Assembly: GCA_029204225.1 (NCBI GenBank)
Contig: CM055095.1
Coordinates: forward strand, 44,501,446-44,565,445
DNA: 64,000 bases
Direction: 5' to 3'
Source of the DNA: Diphasiastrum complanatum
Lineage: Eukaryota; Streptophyta; Lycopodiopsida; Lycopodiales; Lycopodiaceae
In this document: one piece after another, positions 45,970 through 57,486 of the stretch
How positions within the stretch are numbered: the first letter of the stretch is position 1
Layout: each line of letters begins with the position of its first letter
The notes under the pieces: generated by a model
What the model saw: the letters and a program-made list of their open reading frames with translations, nothing else
Told to the model about the DNA's origin: nothing
Database searches by the model: none
Translations under genes and position numbers: made by a program

Positions 45970-46617
45970 AAAATTGTCAACTAGTAGTATTTTCCTAACT
46001 TGAGATTTTGTAGGCCTATGGCCAAATAAAAGTTAGAGATAGGTTCATACATGTATGTAGAGGCCCAAAGTATGTGTACACTACTTTTGAGGTCACATTA
46101 ATTAGAGGAGGTCGAGTGTGGAGCTCTTCTATTGGCTCATAATTTGGTGCATTCCTATTTGACCAAATTTCTAGGTAGATGGGTGAATCCTATTGGACCC
46201 CAATTTTAGCCTATCATAAGACAAGTGGCCAAGAGGCACTATGGCTGCTATAAATAGCCATCTCCACGAGTATGTACACATCTCATTTTCATTCTATTGA
46301 ATGAATGTTATGCTCTTTGAAGGTCCATCTTCTTCTCTCTCACTTTTTTGTTCATATCTTGCATTCTAGCCACTAGAATTGTGATTTCTTTGTTGCTATG
46401 GCTTCACACGTGTGAAATGCAGGTTGTAGGCTCTGAAGTACGGACAGGGACAGCAAGTTTCTGTTTGTGGAAGCTTATGATCAGATTTTGATGTTTAGTT
46501 GATGTTTAGTATGCTTAACATCACAATTTCTATCATTTTTTCAATCTAGATGTGCATAACTTCCATGGCCAAGATCTTTATGAAACTTTAGCATCTTTTG
46601 GATCTGAGTTTTTCACA
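45965..46617 (+). repeat. 3' LTR of the intact copia
   Basis: 653 bases, identical by eye to the 5' LTR. Its first bases (TGTGA) supply the stop codon of the polyprotein. Confidence 0.95.
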
Positions 46618-47640
46618 CTCTGGTCCAGTTTCTAGATGCTTGTTGTTGCACGGTAGCATAAATAGCATACTATTCCGAAGATCCACCTTCTTGATCATTA
46701 CCATAGTTCCATTGCCCGACACTTATGTATGGTTCTGGTTTCATCAAATTGGCAAGAGAAGCGGAGTGCTTTGGTGGGGCAGGTAAGGCTAAACGTTCTG
46801 GGTATCCAAGAGCAGATTGTCGAGGTCTAGCTGCTGGATTTCCTCCATACTGTGGTTCTCGATATCCCATTTGGGCATATCGTTGCTGAATTATCCGAGG
46901 ATCGAATTTGCAAAAAGTAGTCTCATGATCAAGCAAATTACACAAATGGCATACACTGATTTCCATTCATTTTTTCAATTGAGGACACTCATTCACTGTG
47001 TGATTTCCTGTACAAATAGAACACTAGACATTTTTCTTGGTAGGAAAAGTCTTCGCAAACTTCTCAGGTTCCTTGTTCGCTTGTCTGTGAAAATCTTCCA
47101 ATGTTTTGATCTTCTCATCAAATTGCGACTGCAACTTTTTCATATGTTTCTGCTGGTTCTTCCCGAGTTTTTCAAACTCGTTGAGCATCATTTTTGCAGT
47201 AGCATTGACATTTGTTGATGCAATAGTGGTGGATGTCGTAGTGGTCTGCCCTCCTGTATTAGAAAACATACTGATATTTGGCTCATCATCTAAATCTTCA
47301 TCCTCCTTCCAAATTGCATCATCCATAGCATTTTGTGAGAGCGCATACTCATTATGATGTTTCAGCTTATGTTTGATCCGTTTAGGTAAACCTGACAAAA
47401 TCACATAATCATGGCATTTTCGTTAATCAGCTCAGATATGCACTCAAATTTGAGGCGTTTCACGCGTTCAATGTAATCTCGAACCATTTCTCGCTTTTCC
47501 ATTTTAATTCTACTTAAAAGTAAGAAAGGGTCTTCCATAAACTTTCAAGGTTTGAACCGTGTGATAAGGGCTCTTTTAACAATTTCCCAATCTGCACGTT
47601 CAGTTTCATCTTAATTATAGTACCAATCTTGCTTCTAACA
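46618..47640 (-). pseudogene. GyA gag, N-terminal and knuckle region (copy 2)
   Basis: On the minus strand: a retrotransposon gag part (MVRDYIERVKRLKFECISEL near 47450), ILSGLPKRIKHKLKHHNEYA, an acidic linker, an amphipathic helix (KMMLNEFEKLGKNQQKHMKK), then the knuckles, VCHLCNLLDHETTFC being clear near 46940, followed by RIIQQRYAQMGY and RPRQSALGYPERLALPAPP. Stops and frame changes occur. It continues at 40756 across the copia insertion. Confidence 0.8.
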
Positions 47641-48815
47641 CCTCTACTATCCAAATAGGAACAATAGTCAGTTTGTATATAGATCGTGCTAAATCCGCAA
47701 AGAAGATTATAAAAATTTGATAGTAGTTCGCATGACCCATAAACACATAAACTCCACGAATCGTTGTTGGCGGTGGCAGTTCCACAATACCCTCGATCTT
47801 AGAATAATCTGTGGCAATACCATGTCTCGATCTTACATGTCCAAGCACAACTCCGTGGGAAACCCATATCTGACATTTTTCTGGATTTAGAAAAATCTGA
47901 TATTTGCGGCATCTCTCAAATACTTTCTCCAATCGATCCAGGTGGTCTGCATCTGTACTATGGACTCCCAGGTTATCCAAGTAAATCTCAAGGAATTTCA
48001 ACAAATAATCTTTAAAAGCAAATTGCATTACTCTTTGGAATGAACTTCGTGCATTACAGAGTCCAAACGACATTACTTTGTAAGCATAGGTGCCCATTCT
48101 ATTGCAAAAGCGGTTTTGTGGCGATCGACAGGTGCAATCTTAACCTAGTTGTAGCCACTAAATCCATCCAAGAAACTATAAGCTTCTGCTCCAGCAAGGC
48201 GATCCAAAATGCTTTCAGTAAAAGTTAACGGAACATGATCCTTCCACGTCACTTTGTTCAACACTTTGAGATTCACACAGATTCTCAATTTCCCATTCTT
48301 CTTAGGAACAATGACAATCGGTGAGATCTATTCGGTATGCTCGATCTCATAAATGAAATCGGCGTCAAGCAATCTCTGAAGTTCTTTCTTTATCAGGTCT
48401 CACACATTAGGATTACAGCAATAGAACTTTGTAACCTTTGGAACTGCATCAAGTACTAAAGGTATGGTATGTTCAATAACTGACATCGAAGTACTCTTTA
48501 GATCTTGATAAGTCTATGCAAAGCAATCTTGATACTTAATAAGTAACATGCGGAGCACTTGATACTGTTCAAGATTAAGTTGTGATCCAACTTGTACAAT
48601 CTTTTTCGGTTCTCTTGGTTCAGCAAGTTTCATTGGCTGCATCCTAGTTGGGCCATCGTAAACCTCTTTGGATTCTGGTACGCGTTTTAGCTCATGTCTG
48701 ATCCGTTCAGGTAGACCTGACAAAAACCACATAATGATGACATTTGCGTTAATTAGCTCAGGTTCGCACTCAGATCTGAGGCGTTTCACCCGTTCAATGT
48801 AATCTTCCGAATCAG
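47630..48815 (-). pseudogene. Gypsy reverse transcriptase preceded by a gag scrap
   Basis: The minus strand starts with a gag fragment (FLSGLPERIRHELKR near 48700) fused to a pre-RT linker (LNLEQYQVLRMLLIKYQDCF near 48560). RT follows: the KNGKLRICVNLKVLNKVT region near 48290, DGFSGYN near 48160, YAYKVMSFGLCNARSSFQRV near 48060 and FLEIYLDNLGVHS near 47970. The YLDD catalytic box reads YLDN, and stops and frameshifts occur, so it is dead. The gag-to-RT fusion implies an internal deletion. A second gag begins directly downstream at 47640, so two copies of the family are joined here. Confidence 0.8.
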
Positions 48816-49327
48816 CAACACAAGAGTATTGTGCAAGCTACGAAGGAACCAACAATGTCCTCCAAGTGGGAGCAGCATGGAAAAGTGAGCAACATAACAT
48901 CATGTTGCCAACCAAGCACAAGAGATACGAGGACGAAGCAACGGTAGTAGATGGAGGATCAGGCATCAACTTGATCTCCACTACTTTTTATCAAAAATGA
49001 GATTTTCAGGCAGTAAGATATACCATCAAGCTAGAAGATCAATCTTGCCCAAGAAGAACGACAAAATGCGGATTTGTGTGAATGTGAAGGCACTAAATGT
49101 GGTTATAAAAAAGCTGATTTAACTGGATAAGTAGTACTGATCTAATCTAACTTTCTGATCTAGCTATCCAATTTATCTAACTATTTCAAACCGAAACAGA
49201 ACACTAAGGGTCTAACTTCTAGCTCCTACGGATCTAGTTCTAAACTACTACCAAGATTTAACTAAAGTTTCTACCACTATCTAGTTGACAAGCATCTAAT
49301 CCTACAAGCCACTCCTACCTAGGCTAT
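48816..49327. other. Region without recognised features between gypsy fragments
   Basis: No coding motif is seen. It lies between a gag fragment and the end of an integrase on the same strand, and may be 3' non-coding sequence of the integrase-bearing element. Confidence 0.35.
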
Positions 49328-50625
49328 CTAACAGGGTGTCGACGGTTCATCTTGAGCTGAAGAAGATGACGTGGATGGTGGCTCTTGCACATCTCTAAGT
49401 TCAACATCAGCGGAATAGTAGCGACGCAACCTGCTGTCATTAATGGGCATGTCTAGCGAATTGCCTTGCAGGTCGGTGAGTATCACTGTGCCATTAGGTT
49501 GGATCTCTACTACTCTATATGGTCCTTCTCCTTTAAACTTAAGCTTGCCTTTGTGAGCCTTGGCGTTGTGTAACAATGCCAATTCTCCCTTGACGAGGTC
49601 CTTGGTTTTGATATTGCGATCATGCCAGGCTTTCCGTTGTTGTTTTTCTACAACTAGGTTGTGAAGTGCGAGGAAGCATGTTTTATGAAGTTGAAGAAGG
49701 TTCTCCAATCTCCTCTTGGTTGATTCCTCTATACTAAGTTGTTCAGCAATGGTGACTCTCAGACCTGAAACAACAAACTCAACAGACATTACAGCTTCTT
49801 GTCCATACACCATCTAAAATGGGGTTTGTCCAGTACTCACTTTGAATGTGGTTCTGAAAGCCCATAGAGCTACATGAAGCTTGTGCTCCCAATCAGATCA
49901 TGAAGCTTCAACCATCTTCGTAATAATCCCGCATAAGATCTTGTTTGATGACTTGGCCTGTTCATTACAACGTGGGTAATAGGGAGTACTCTTCCTATGG
50001 ACAGCCAGATAAGAGGATAACAAGTGAGTGATAGTCTTGTTTAGGAAATGAGTTCCATGATCACTCACGAGTTCTAATGGGCACCCAAAATGGACTAAGA
50101 CGTTCTCATACAAGAACTTGGTAGTGGAGTTGGCATCAGCCTTCCTCACCGCCTTGGCTTCGACCCATTTGGTCAAGTAGTCAGTGGAAACAATTATATA
50201 TCGAGCTTGCGAGCCACAAGCTGCTGGATGGTTAGGGCCGACATAGTCAATGCCCCATTTCTCAAATGACATTTTAGCCAAAATAGGTCGTAACGGCATT
50301 CTATCATTTTCTGGATTTGGTTGAACCGTTGACATATGTCACACTTTTTGACCTTGTAGTGAATGTCTCTGAACATCGTAGGCCACCATAGGCCATGTTG
50401 AAGCATTTTCCTAATGGTAGCTTCGGCAGCGAAATGTCTTCCTCATGTTCTTTCATGGGCGATGCTCACCACTTGGGACACTTCGTGCGGTAGGACACAG
50501 CGGCGTATAATCCCATTGTTACAAATATGATATAGTTGTCCTGCTATCAATGTGAAAGGAGCAGTTTTAATGATTAATCTGCGTTGTTCTACTTTGCTCA
50601 TCTCAAGGGGAGGACGTCCCGACAT
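49328..50625 (-). pseudogene. Gypsy integrase
   Basis: Minus strand, three pieces. The zinc-binding domain has CDICQRFNQIQ near 50320. The catalytic core has KWGIDYVGPNHPA near 50240, ELVSDHGTHF near 50060 and YYPRCNEQAKSSNK near 49960. The C-terminal part reads RKAWHDRNIKTKDLVKGELA with KGEGPYRVVEIQPNGTVIL, ending at 49328. At the third catalytic site, where plant gypsy integrases have N-G-Q-x-E, this copy has N-E-Q-A-K, so the Glu is lost. Frames change between pieces. Integrase would insert element DNA into the genome; this one cannot. Confidence 0.88.
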
Positions 50626-51190
50626 AAGATATTCTACAATGTCAACAGCCCACTCAGGGACGACGTCGACATGGAATAGTATGGTGTCAGGGAGTTCATC
50701 ATCGACCCCTCTACTCTCGGGAACATTTCGGATCCTTGATAGGTGATCGGCCAGATAGTGTTGTTTCCCTTTGCAAACAACGATTTTAAAGTCGAACTCT
50801 TGAAGAAGCAGCAGCCATCAGGTGATGCGTCTAGTTGTGCAGGGTCTATTTACTAGATATAGTAGGGCTTGGTGATCTACGAAGAAGACAAAGGGGTTGG
50901 CTAGCAAGTAATGGTGTAATTTTTTTGCACTGAATACCATGGCTAGCGCTTCATGACGGTAGTGGTATAGTTCATCTTCACAAGAATCAACTGCCTACTG
51001 GAAAAGTAGATCAGGTAATCCTTCTTGTACTCTTTTGGTTGGATCAGAACACTCCCTATTGCATAATTAGAGGCGTCTGTGTGGACTTGAAATTCTATGG
51101 TCCAGATAGGAGGCCGAAGGATTGGTGCAATAATTAAGGCCTTCTTGAGTTTGTGGAAAGCCTCAATGACTTCAGTTGTCCATTCTAGTT
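50626..51190 (-). pseudogene. Gypsy RNase H region
   Basis: The minus strand reads YHYRHEALAMVFSAKKLHHY near 50960, LANPFVFFVDHQALLYLVNR near 50890, then WLLLLQEFDFKIVVCKGKQH with YLADHLSR near 50760. This is the RNase H and RT-connection part of a gypsy pol, continuous with the integrase to its left. It is broken by stops and separated from its RT by a solo LTR. Confidence 0.8.
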
Positions 51191-51192
51191 AG

Positions 51193-51805
51193 TGTTGAAT
51201 TCACACGTGTGGGATGCCCTACACATGTACTTTTGATCTCCTAAGCCCAATAATACCATAAAGATCAAACTAGCATTGATTGACAATAGGAAAGCTGATC
51301 ATACAAGAAATATTATTGTGTTACAAGCAAGATCTATCAACAAAATATGAAACTAAGTACAATAAATGCCTCAACTCAGCTAGAGAGAGAATATGAATGT
51401 AGAAACTCGAGTAGAGAGAGAGGGCACAAAGAGCTTAGTCTCCAAATTTGCATTACACACAAAAATCATCATCTTCTCAATGAGAGTACATCACATATAT
51501 ATAGATCCATGGACTCTCCTCCTACTTTGAGTTGAATTGGATTTATGAATCCACCTCTCAAGCTATCTAGACTTATTCAAGCCACCTCAATATGTCTAAT
51601 TGTGCCACCAAGTATTTTCATGCATTAAATGTGGCATGCAAAGTACAAATCGCAATTCCTATGGTAGCTCAATTTTCTACTTCTACCTATCTTGAATATT
51701 TAATTCTAAGATGAGTCTTTACTAAGCCAAAAGAGCTCAATTCATCTTTGGCATTTTTTGGACCCCTACTTACAACATTAGATAGATTTTTTCAATATTT
51801 CAACA
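51193..51805. mobile_element. Solo LTR with target-site duplication GTTAG
   Basis: 613 bases beginning TGTTGAATTCACACG and ending TTTCAACA, flanked by GTTAG at 51188-51192 and 51806-51810. It splits a gypsy pol between RT and RNase H, whose reading resumes on the other side. TG..CA ends, perfect 5-base duplication and lack of internal sequence define a solo LTR left by LTR-LTR recombination. No full element of this family is in the window; orientation is not determined. Confidence 0.9.
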
Positions 51806-52236
51806 GTTAGATAATCATCTGATAGATTAAACGGGCCAGCTTAGCAAAGTTCAGGACAAATCTCCTATAATAATTGCAATGCCCCATAAAGATGTACACT
51901 TCACGTACAGTTCCAGGTTCAGGCAATGCAAGTATTATGCGGATCTTGTCGACGTCAGTGGCAATACCATGCCTCGAGACTACATGGCTTAGCACTATAC
52001 CGTGCGTGACCAAAAATTGGCATTTGACTGGGTTTAGGGATATGCCGAACAATCGACATTGGATGAACACTTTCTCTAAACAAGCTAGATGTTGGGCTCT
52101 AGAGAGTGGACACACAAGTCGTCCATGAATATCTCAAAAGACTTTCGAATAAAATCCCTGCAGGCATAACTCATCACTCGTTGGAAAGTGTTGGGAGCAT
52201 TGCACAACCCAAATGGCATCACTTTGTAAGCATAAG
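51806..52236 (-). pseudogene. Gypsy reverse transcriptase, 3' part
   Basis: Minus strand: KVMPFGLCNAPNTFQRVM near 52215, FEIFMDDLCVHS near 52110 with an intact MDD box, SLNPVKCQFLVTHGIVLSH near 52020 and FMGHCNYYRRFVLNFAKLA near 51860. Its continuation (RNase H, integrase) lies beyond the solo LTR. It is cut at 52236 by a plus-strand GyA LTR that begins at 52237. Confidence 0.88.
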
Positions 52237-54221
52237 TGTTGGTGGATTTTCGGATCCCAAGGCAACCGTAACCCTAGTTAATAAGTGAGAGGGATTTGGC
52301 ACCCTGCGTGTGTAAGTCCAACTCGATGATCACATAGTTATTTGATTAGTTAAAGTCAATAAAAGGACTTTAGGCCTTTTGTGGGACTTTTAATGTCGTA
52401 GGGCCTAGATGTCAATCAAGAACCACATCAGAAAAACTGTCCAAAAACACCAAAAAATCACCAAAACCCTAAAAATACAGAAAAAGAGCCTTTGCCCAAT
52501 TCACTGTGCATAGGTGTGATTCAGATCTATCTACTGCCAGGTCGACGAAGAATAATACCAAAAATAGAAGGGTTTTCAGAAGATCAATTGTCATATTGCC
52601 ATATTTTTGCCAAGAAAGTCACTTTTTTGCAAAAATACCAGTATTACTCTTGATCCTTCGCCAAGACCTTTGCCGAGTTTCCAGAACATTCTATTTATAA
52701 TAAAATACTATTTTTGAGTTCGGCTAAGATTCTTCTTGTCTAGATCATAGAAAATCTTGATCAGATCTGAGTGTGAACTTGAGCTGATTAACGAAAATGC
52801 CATGATTATGTGATTTTTGTCAGGTCTACCTAAACGGATCAGACGTGGGCTGAAACGCCATAATGAGTATGCACTCTTGCAAAGTGCTATGGACGATGCA
52901 ATTCAGGAGGAGGATGAAGATTCAGATGATGAGCCAAATATTATACAGCAGGGAAGACTACTACGACATCCACCACTATTGCATCAACGAATGTCAACGC
53001 TACTACAGAAATGATGCTCAATGAGTTTGAGAAACTTGGGAAGAACCAGCAGAAACAGATGGAAAAATTACAGTCAAAATTTGATGAGAAGATCAAAGCA
53101 TTGGAAGATTTCCACGAAAAAGCGAACAAGGAACCTGAGAAGTTTGTGAAGACTTTTCCTACCAGGAAAAATGTCTGGTGTTCTATTTGCACTTGAAATC
53201 ACATAGTGAATGAGTGTCCTCAATTGAAAAAACGAATGGAAATCAATGTATGCCATTTGTGTAATTCGCCTGATCATGAGACTGCTTTTTGCAACTTCAA
53301 CCCTCGGATAATTCAACAACGGTATGCCCAAATGGGATATCGAGGACCGTAGTATGGAGGAAATCCAGCAGCAAGACCTCGACAATCTGCTCTTGGATAT
53401 CCGGAATGTTTAGCCTTACCTGCCCCACCAAAGCACTCCGCTCCTCCTGCCAATTTGATGGAACCAAAACCGTACATAAGTACTGAGCAATGGAACTATG
53501 GTACTGATCAAGTAGGTGGATCTTCAGAACAATATGCTATTTATGTTGTCGTGCAACAACAAGCCTCTAGAAATTGGACCAGAGCACCGCTTGGATGTTT
53601 TGCATGTGAAGAAAATCACAGAGTTGCAGAATGTCCAAATAAAGAGAAATTTGTACCATTTTGTCGTGACTGTGGTTATGGGCATTGCTATAAAGACTGT
53701 CTAGCAAGACCAAAGCTACCGCCAACTATAGCTCCTGTAAATTTGATAACAATCAAGCAAAGACCAGTAGGTGTACCCTTGATGGTGGTCACCAGAGCAC
53801 AGAAGCAGAAAGAACCAGTAGTGGATCCAGTACCTATTGATTCTATACCATTGAACAATATACCAATCACCATTGCAACCTCCAAGAAATTCACATACAG
53901 ATATGAATAATCGGTTGCATAATCATGAAGAACCCTTCAAGATGACTGAACCATAAGTGCCGCAAACAGAACTGCTCATGAATATTTTATCTAGTAAGAT
54001 TAATATTTCAGTGGGAGAGTTCCTGAAGTTTGTGCCAAATGCAAAAGAAGTCTTAGCGCAAAAGTTAGCTCAAGAAGAACCAGAAGTCAATCAAGAACCA
54101 CTTTTTTGTGTTGGTTCTAAAGAATCTAATGAAGTACTCCATGTTGGAGCCACTTGAGAAATGAAAAAAAGAATATCACTCTGCTGATATAGAATAGACA
54201 ATTTCCTAAGGAAGCAGCTGT
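52237..54221 (+). mobile_element. GyA gypsy-type element, plus-strand copy (5' part)
   Basis: Starts at 52237 with TGTTGGTGGATTTTCGG, the first 175 bases of a GyA LTR, then jumps by deletion to the leader (52413-52765) and by another deletion into the middle of gag. It inserted into the gypsy RT; ATAAG precedes it, but the other end lies outside the window. It is interrupted at 54221 by a second copia and resumes at 63509 with its protease. Confidence 0.8.
52766..54168 (+). pseudogene. GyA gag (plus-strand copy), with four zinc knuckles
   Basis: Reads SGLPKRIRRGLKRHNEYALL, an acidic linker, MMLNEFEKLGKNQQKQMEK, then two knuckle pairs. The first pair is CSICT..VNECP (about 53179-53218, with an internal stop) and CHLCNSPDHETAFC (about 53253-53294). 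The second pair is CFACEENHRVAEC (about 53600-53638) and CRDCGYGHCYKDC (about 53662-53700). Tail motifs LITIKQRPVG, VVTRAQKQKEP and LLMNILSSKINISVGEF follow. It is the best-preserved gag of this family here and shows the order that copia interrupts in copy 2. At least three stops or frameshifts disable it. Confidence 0.85.
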
Positions 54222-54705
54222 TGTGAAAGATTCAACTAGTTTCATCACATTTTGCAATATTTCTATATTTGACATGTTGAGGTCAAAACGTGTTTTAGAC
54301 TTAGATGTTGACTTTTCAAAGTTCATTAGTCTAAATTTCATTTGAATAAACACTTTTTGAAAGTGTGGGAAAGTTAGAATGCGAGTTTGAGTAGACTCAA
54401 TTTGAATAGTTGGGTACATTGAATCTAGACCCAAATTTAGTAGGGTTAGCATTTTGGTGGGAAAGCCAAGTGGCCAAATAGGGTTTGGTCCTGTTATAAA
54501 AGGATGTAACTCGTGGAGAGAGCAATCTTCTATCTTCTCTATCTCATTTCATGCTTATACATGGTTCTCTTGGGTTCTACTATCCATTGGTGCACTATTT
54601 TGGTGATTGCTTGCAATTCTATGTATAGAATGATCTATATTTGCTATTTTTGGATCCACACGTGTGAAATGCAGTAGCTTGCTGGTTTTGTACGGACAGC
54701 AACAG
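54222..54705 (+). repeat. 5' LTR of the second copia, truncated
   Basis: Begins TGTGAAAGATTCAACTAG and matches 62860-63345. The last 165 bases of the LTR, the PBS and all of gag are deleted; the junction is at ACGGACAGCAACAGT. Confidence 0.85.
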
Positions 54706-57486
54706 TTCTTTGTTGGCATATGGAGATGACAAGAGGGTGATCTACACGGCCAATGATGGTGAGTGTGCAATCAAAGGGATTGGCACAATTCCTATTTCTT
54801 TCTCTACAAATAGGAATGTTCATTTGGAGGATGTCTTGTTTATTCCATCTATTACCAAGAATTTACTTAGTGTGAGTCAAATGCTAAGTAAGGGCCTCAA
54901 GGTGGAGTTTGATGGAGATGCTTGTTTGATCAAAAGGAAGGATGTCTTGATTGGAAAAGGTAAAAGACAAGGGAAGTTGTTCAAACTTGATGTTTGTGTT
55001 ATTGCTAACCAAGTTGGATGTGTTGCAAGGGAGCAAATTTCTATTCAAGAGGTTTGGCACAAAAGGATGGGACACCTCAACTTCAAGTCATTAATGTCAA
55101 GCATGTTTGTGAGTCTTGTGTTTTGTCTAAGTCACACAGACTACCTTATACTATATCTATTTCTAGATCTACAAAGCCTTTTCAACTTGTGCATTCGGAT
55201 ATTCATGGATTTACTACAATTAGCAATAGTGGAGCTAAGATGTATGTAGCATTCATTGATAATTTTAGTAGATTTTGCTTGATCTATCTACTAAAGAGCA
55301 AGGATGAAGTGTATGATGTATTTGTCAAGTTCAAGAATGTAAGGGAGAACCAATTTTCCACAAAGATCAAGTGCTTGAGAGGTGACAATGGTGGTGAGTA
55401 CATATCTAACAAGTTCAAGCCTTTTGTGATAAGCATGGGATCAAGTGGGAGTATACAACATCAAGGACCCCACAACAAAATGGAGTGGCTGAAAGAAAGA
55501 ATAGGAATTTATGTGAAAGTGCTAAAGCTATGAGGTTAAGTGCTAATCTTGACAAACCATTTTGGGAACAAGCTTTGTTGTGTGCCAATTCTTGTGCAAT
55601 TGGTAGCCGAGTGCTATTTTGGATGGAAGGACACCTTTTGAGATGCTATTCAAGAGGAGGCTGAGTGTCAACTTTCTAAGCCTCCTTTGGATGCACATGC
55701 TATGTCAACAATACTCTTAATGATAGGATCAAGGAGGATCCATCTTCAAGAAGAGGTATTTTTGTTGGATATAGTGAGGTGAGTAAAGCCTACAAGGTTT
55801 ACATTCCTTCTACTAACAAAGTGATTGCTGGTAGAGATGTCATTTTTTATGAGGGAAACATTCCAAAGGTGTCTTGAAGCATGATTGATGGTAGAGTGGA
55901 TGGATCTAACATTCTTGATGTTGATGAGAAGGATCTTACTTTGGATGGTGGTGATGATGGACCTTCATCAAGTCAAAAGCCAAGGAGAACATCAAGAGAA
56001 AGACAAGTACCTTCAAGGCTCACATATGATCAAAAGGATAAGAAAATAGTTTTTGGAAATTATGTTGCTTTCCTAACCTCTTTGGATGAACCTACAAATG
56101 TAGATCAAAAAAGGAAAGAAGAGGAGTGGATCCAAGCAATGGATCTCGAGTATCAAGCTCTTATGAAGAATGGAACATGGAGATTGGTGGAGTTGCCTAC
56201 GGACAAGAAAGCTATTGGATGCAAATGGATCTTCAAGGCGAAGATAAACCAAGATGGATCTATCAACAAGTACAAGGCAAAGTTAGTGGCAAAAGGATAT
56301 GCTCAACAACAAGGAATTGACTATGATGAGACCTTTGCACCCGTGGCAAAGATGGTAAGCATTCGAGTCATCATTTCACTTGCTACACTTTATGGATGGG
56401 ATCTATGTCAAATGGACATTTCAAATGCATTCTTGAATGGTGATCTTGAGGAAGAAGTGTACATGGAGCAACCCAAGAGCTACATTTCATCAACAAAGCC
56501 AAATCATGTGTGTCTTCTACAAAAGAGTTTGTATGGCCTTAAGCAAGCACCAAGGAGTTGGTATGCTAAGCTTAACACTTTTTTACTCTCTCAAGGCTTT
56601 GTTATGAGTGAGTATGATCATTCACTTTATTATAGGTTTGCTGGAAATGATGTTACCATCTTGCTAATCTATGTGGATGATATCATCTTGAGTGGTGGAG
56701 ACAATCAAGATGTGGAGGATATCAAGAATGCTATTAAAAAGGAGTTTGAGGTGCATGATCTTGGTAATTTGCATTACATTTTAGGAATAGAAGTGATTAG
56801 ATCTTCTCAATCTACTTTAATTTGTCAAGAGAAGTATGCTAATTCTATTTCAGAAATATTTCATGTGGTAGATGCAAAAGCTATTGCTACAACTATGGAG
56901 TCTCATGTAAAGCTAACTATAAGAGGTAATGAAAGATCCTTCGAGGACATTACTCTCTATAGGAAGCTAGCTGGTTCACTCATCTATTTAACCATTACTA
57001 GACCTGATCTAAGCTATTGTGTTGGAAGATTGAGTCAATTCATGCAAGATCCTAGTGAGGAGCATTGGAAGCTAGGAAAGCGAGTTTTGAGGTACATCAT
57101 TGGAACTCGAGATTTTGGCATATTGTATGAGGGATCATCACCTAATCTTTTTGGATTTTCAGATTCGGACTATGCTGGAGATGTAATGGATAGGAAATCC
57201 ATTAGTGCTTATTGTATTTTCATAGGTGATGGAGCTATATCATGGATGTCAAAGAAACAAGCCACTATCTCATTGTCATCTAGTGAGGCCGAATACAAAG
57301 CTCTTACACATTGCACAAAGGAGATGGTATGGATCAAGAGGATGATCAAGGATATTCACTTGCTAGATTTTTCAGAGAGCCCAATCATCTTTTGTGAAAA
57401 TCAATCATCCCAAAGAATGGCATCCAATCTATCTTTCATGCTAGGAACAAGCATATTGAGATACAATATCATTTTGTGGGGGAGCG
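54706..57486 (+). pseudogene. Second copia pol (protease to RNase H)
   Basis: Starts after the protease DSG triad with DDKRVIYTANDGECAIKG, then VWHKRMGHLN, LSKSHRLPY, HSDIHGF, FIDNFSRF (Asp to Asn), RGDNGGEY, and after several frameshifts (55400-55880) a long open RT/RNase H part, 55881-57480, with KWIFKAKINQDGSINKYKAK, YVDDIILSG near 56672 and SSSEAEYKAL near 57285. RT-RNase H closely resembles the intact copia, while the 5' half is damaged. The frame breaks at 57487, where another element inserted within the HIEIQYHF region. Confidence 0.9.

Larger units (their letters stand above)
40757..46617 (+). mobile_element. Intact Ty1/copia retrotransposon
   Basis: Complete and probably autonomous: two 653-base LTRs (40757-41409 and 45965-46617) that I find identical, a PBS at 41410, one uninterrupted 1316-codon gag-pol frame, and a purine tract before the 3' LTR. 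LTRs start TGTGAAAAA and end TTTTTCACA. CTCT flanks both sides (40753-40756 and 46618-46621); a 5-base duplication with one change is also possible. The target was the gag of GyA copy 2, where GGTGCTCTGGTCC is restored if the element is removed, as seen in the plus-strand homologue. Identical LTRs imply very recent insertion. Confidence 0.95.
37378..47640 (-). mobile_element. GyA gypsy-type element, copy 2, interrupted by an intact copia
   Basis: On the minus strand from the right: gag (47640-46618), then the inserted copia (40757-46617), then the gag C-terminal part (40756-40157), a short leader-like stretch (40150-39890), the 3' ORF (39676-37418) and the shared LTR. Protease, RT, RNase H and integrase are absent between gag and the 3' ORF. 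The uninterrupted gag order is confirmed by the homologous plus-strand copy at 52766-54168. Confidence 0.75.
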
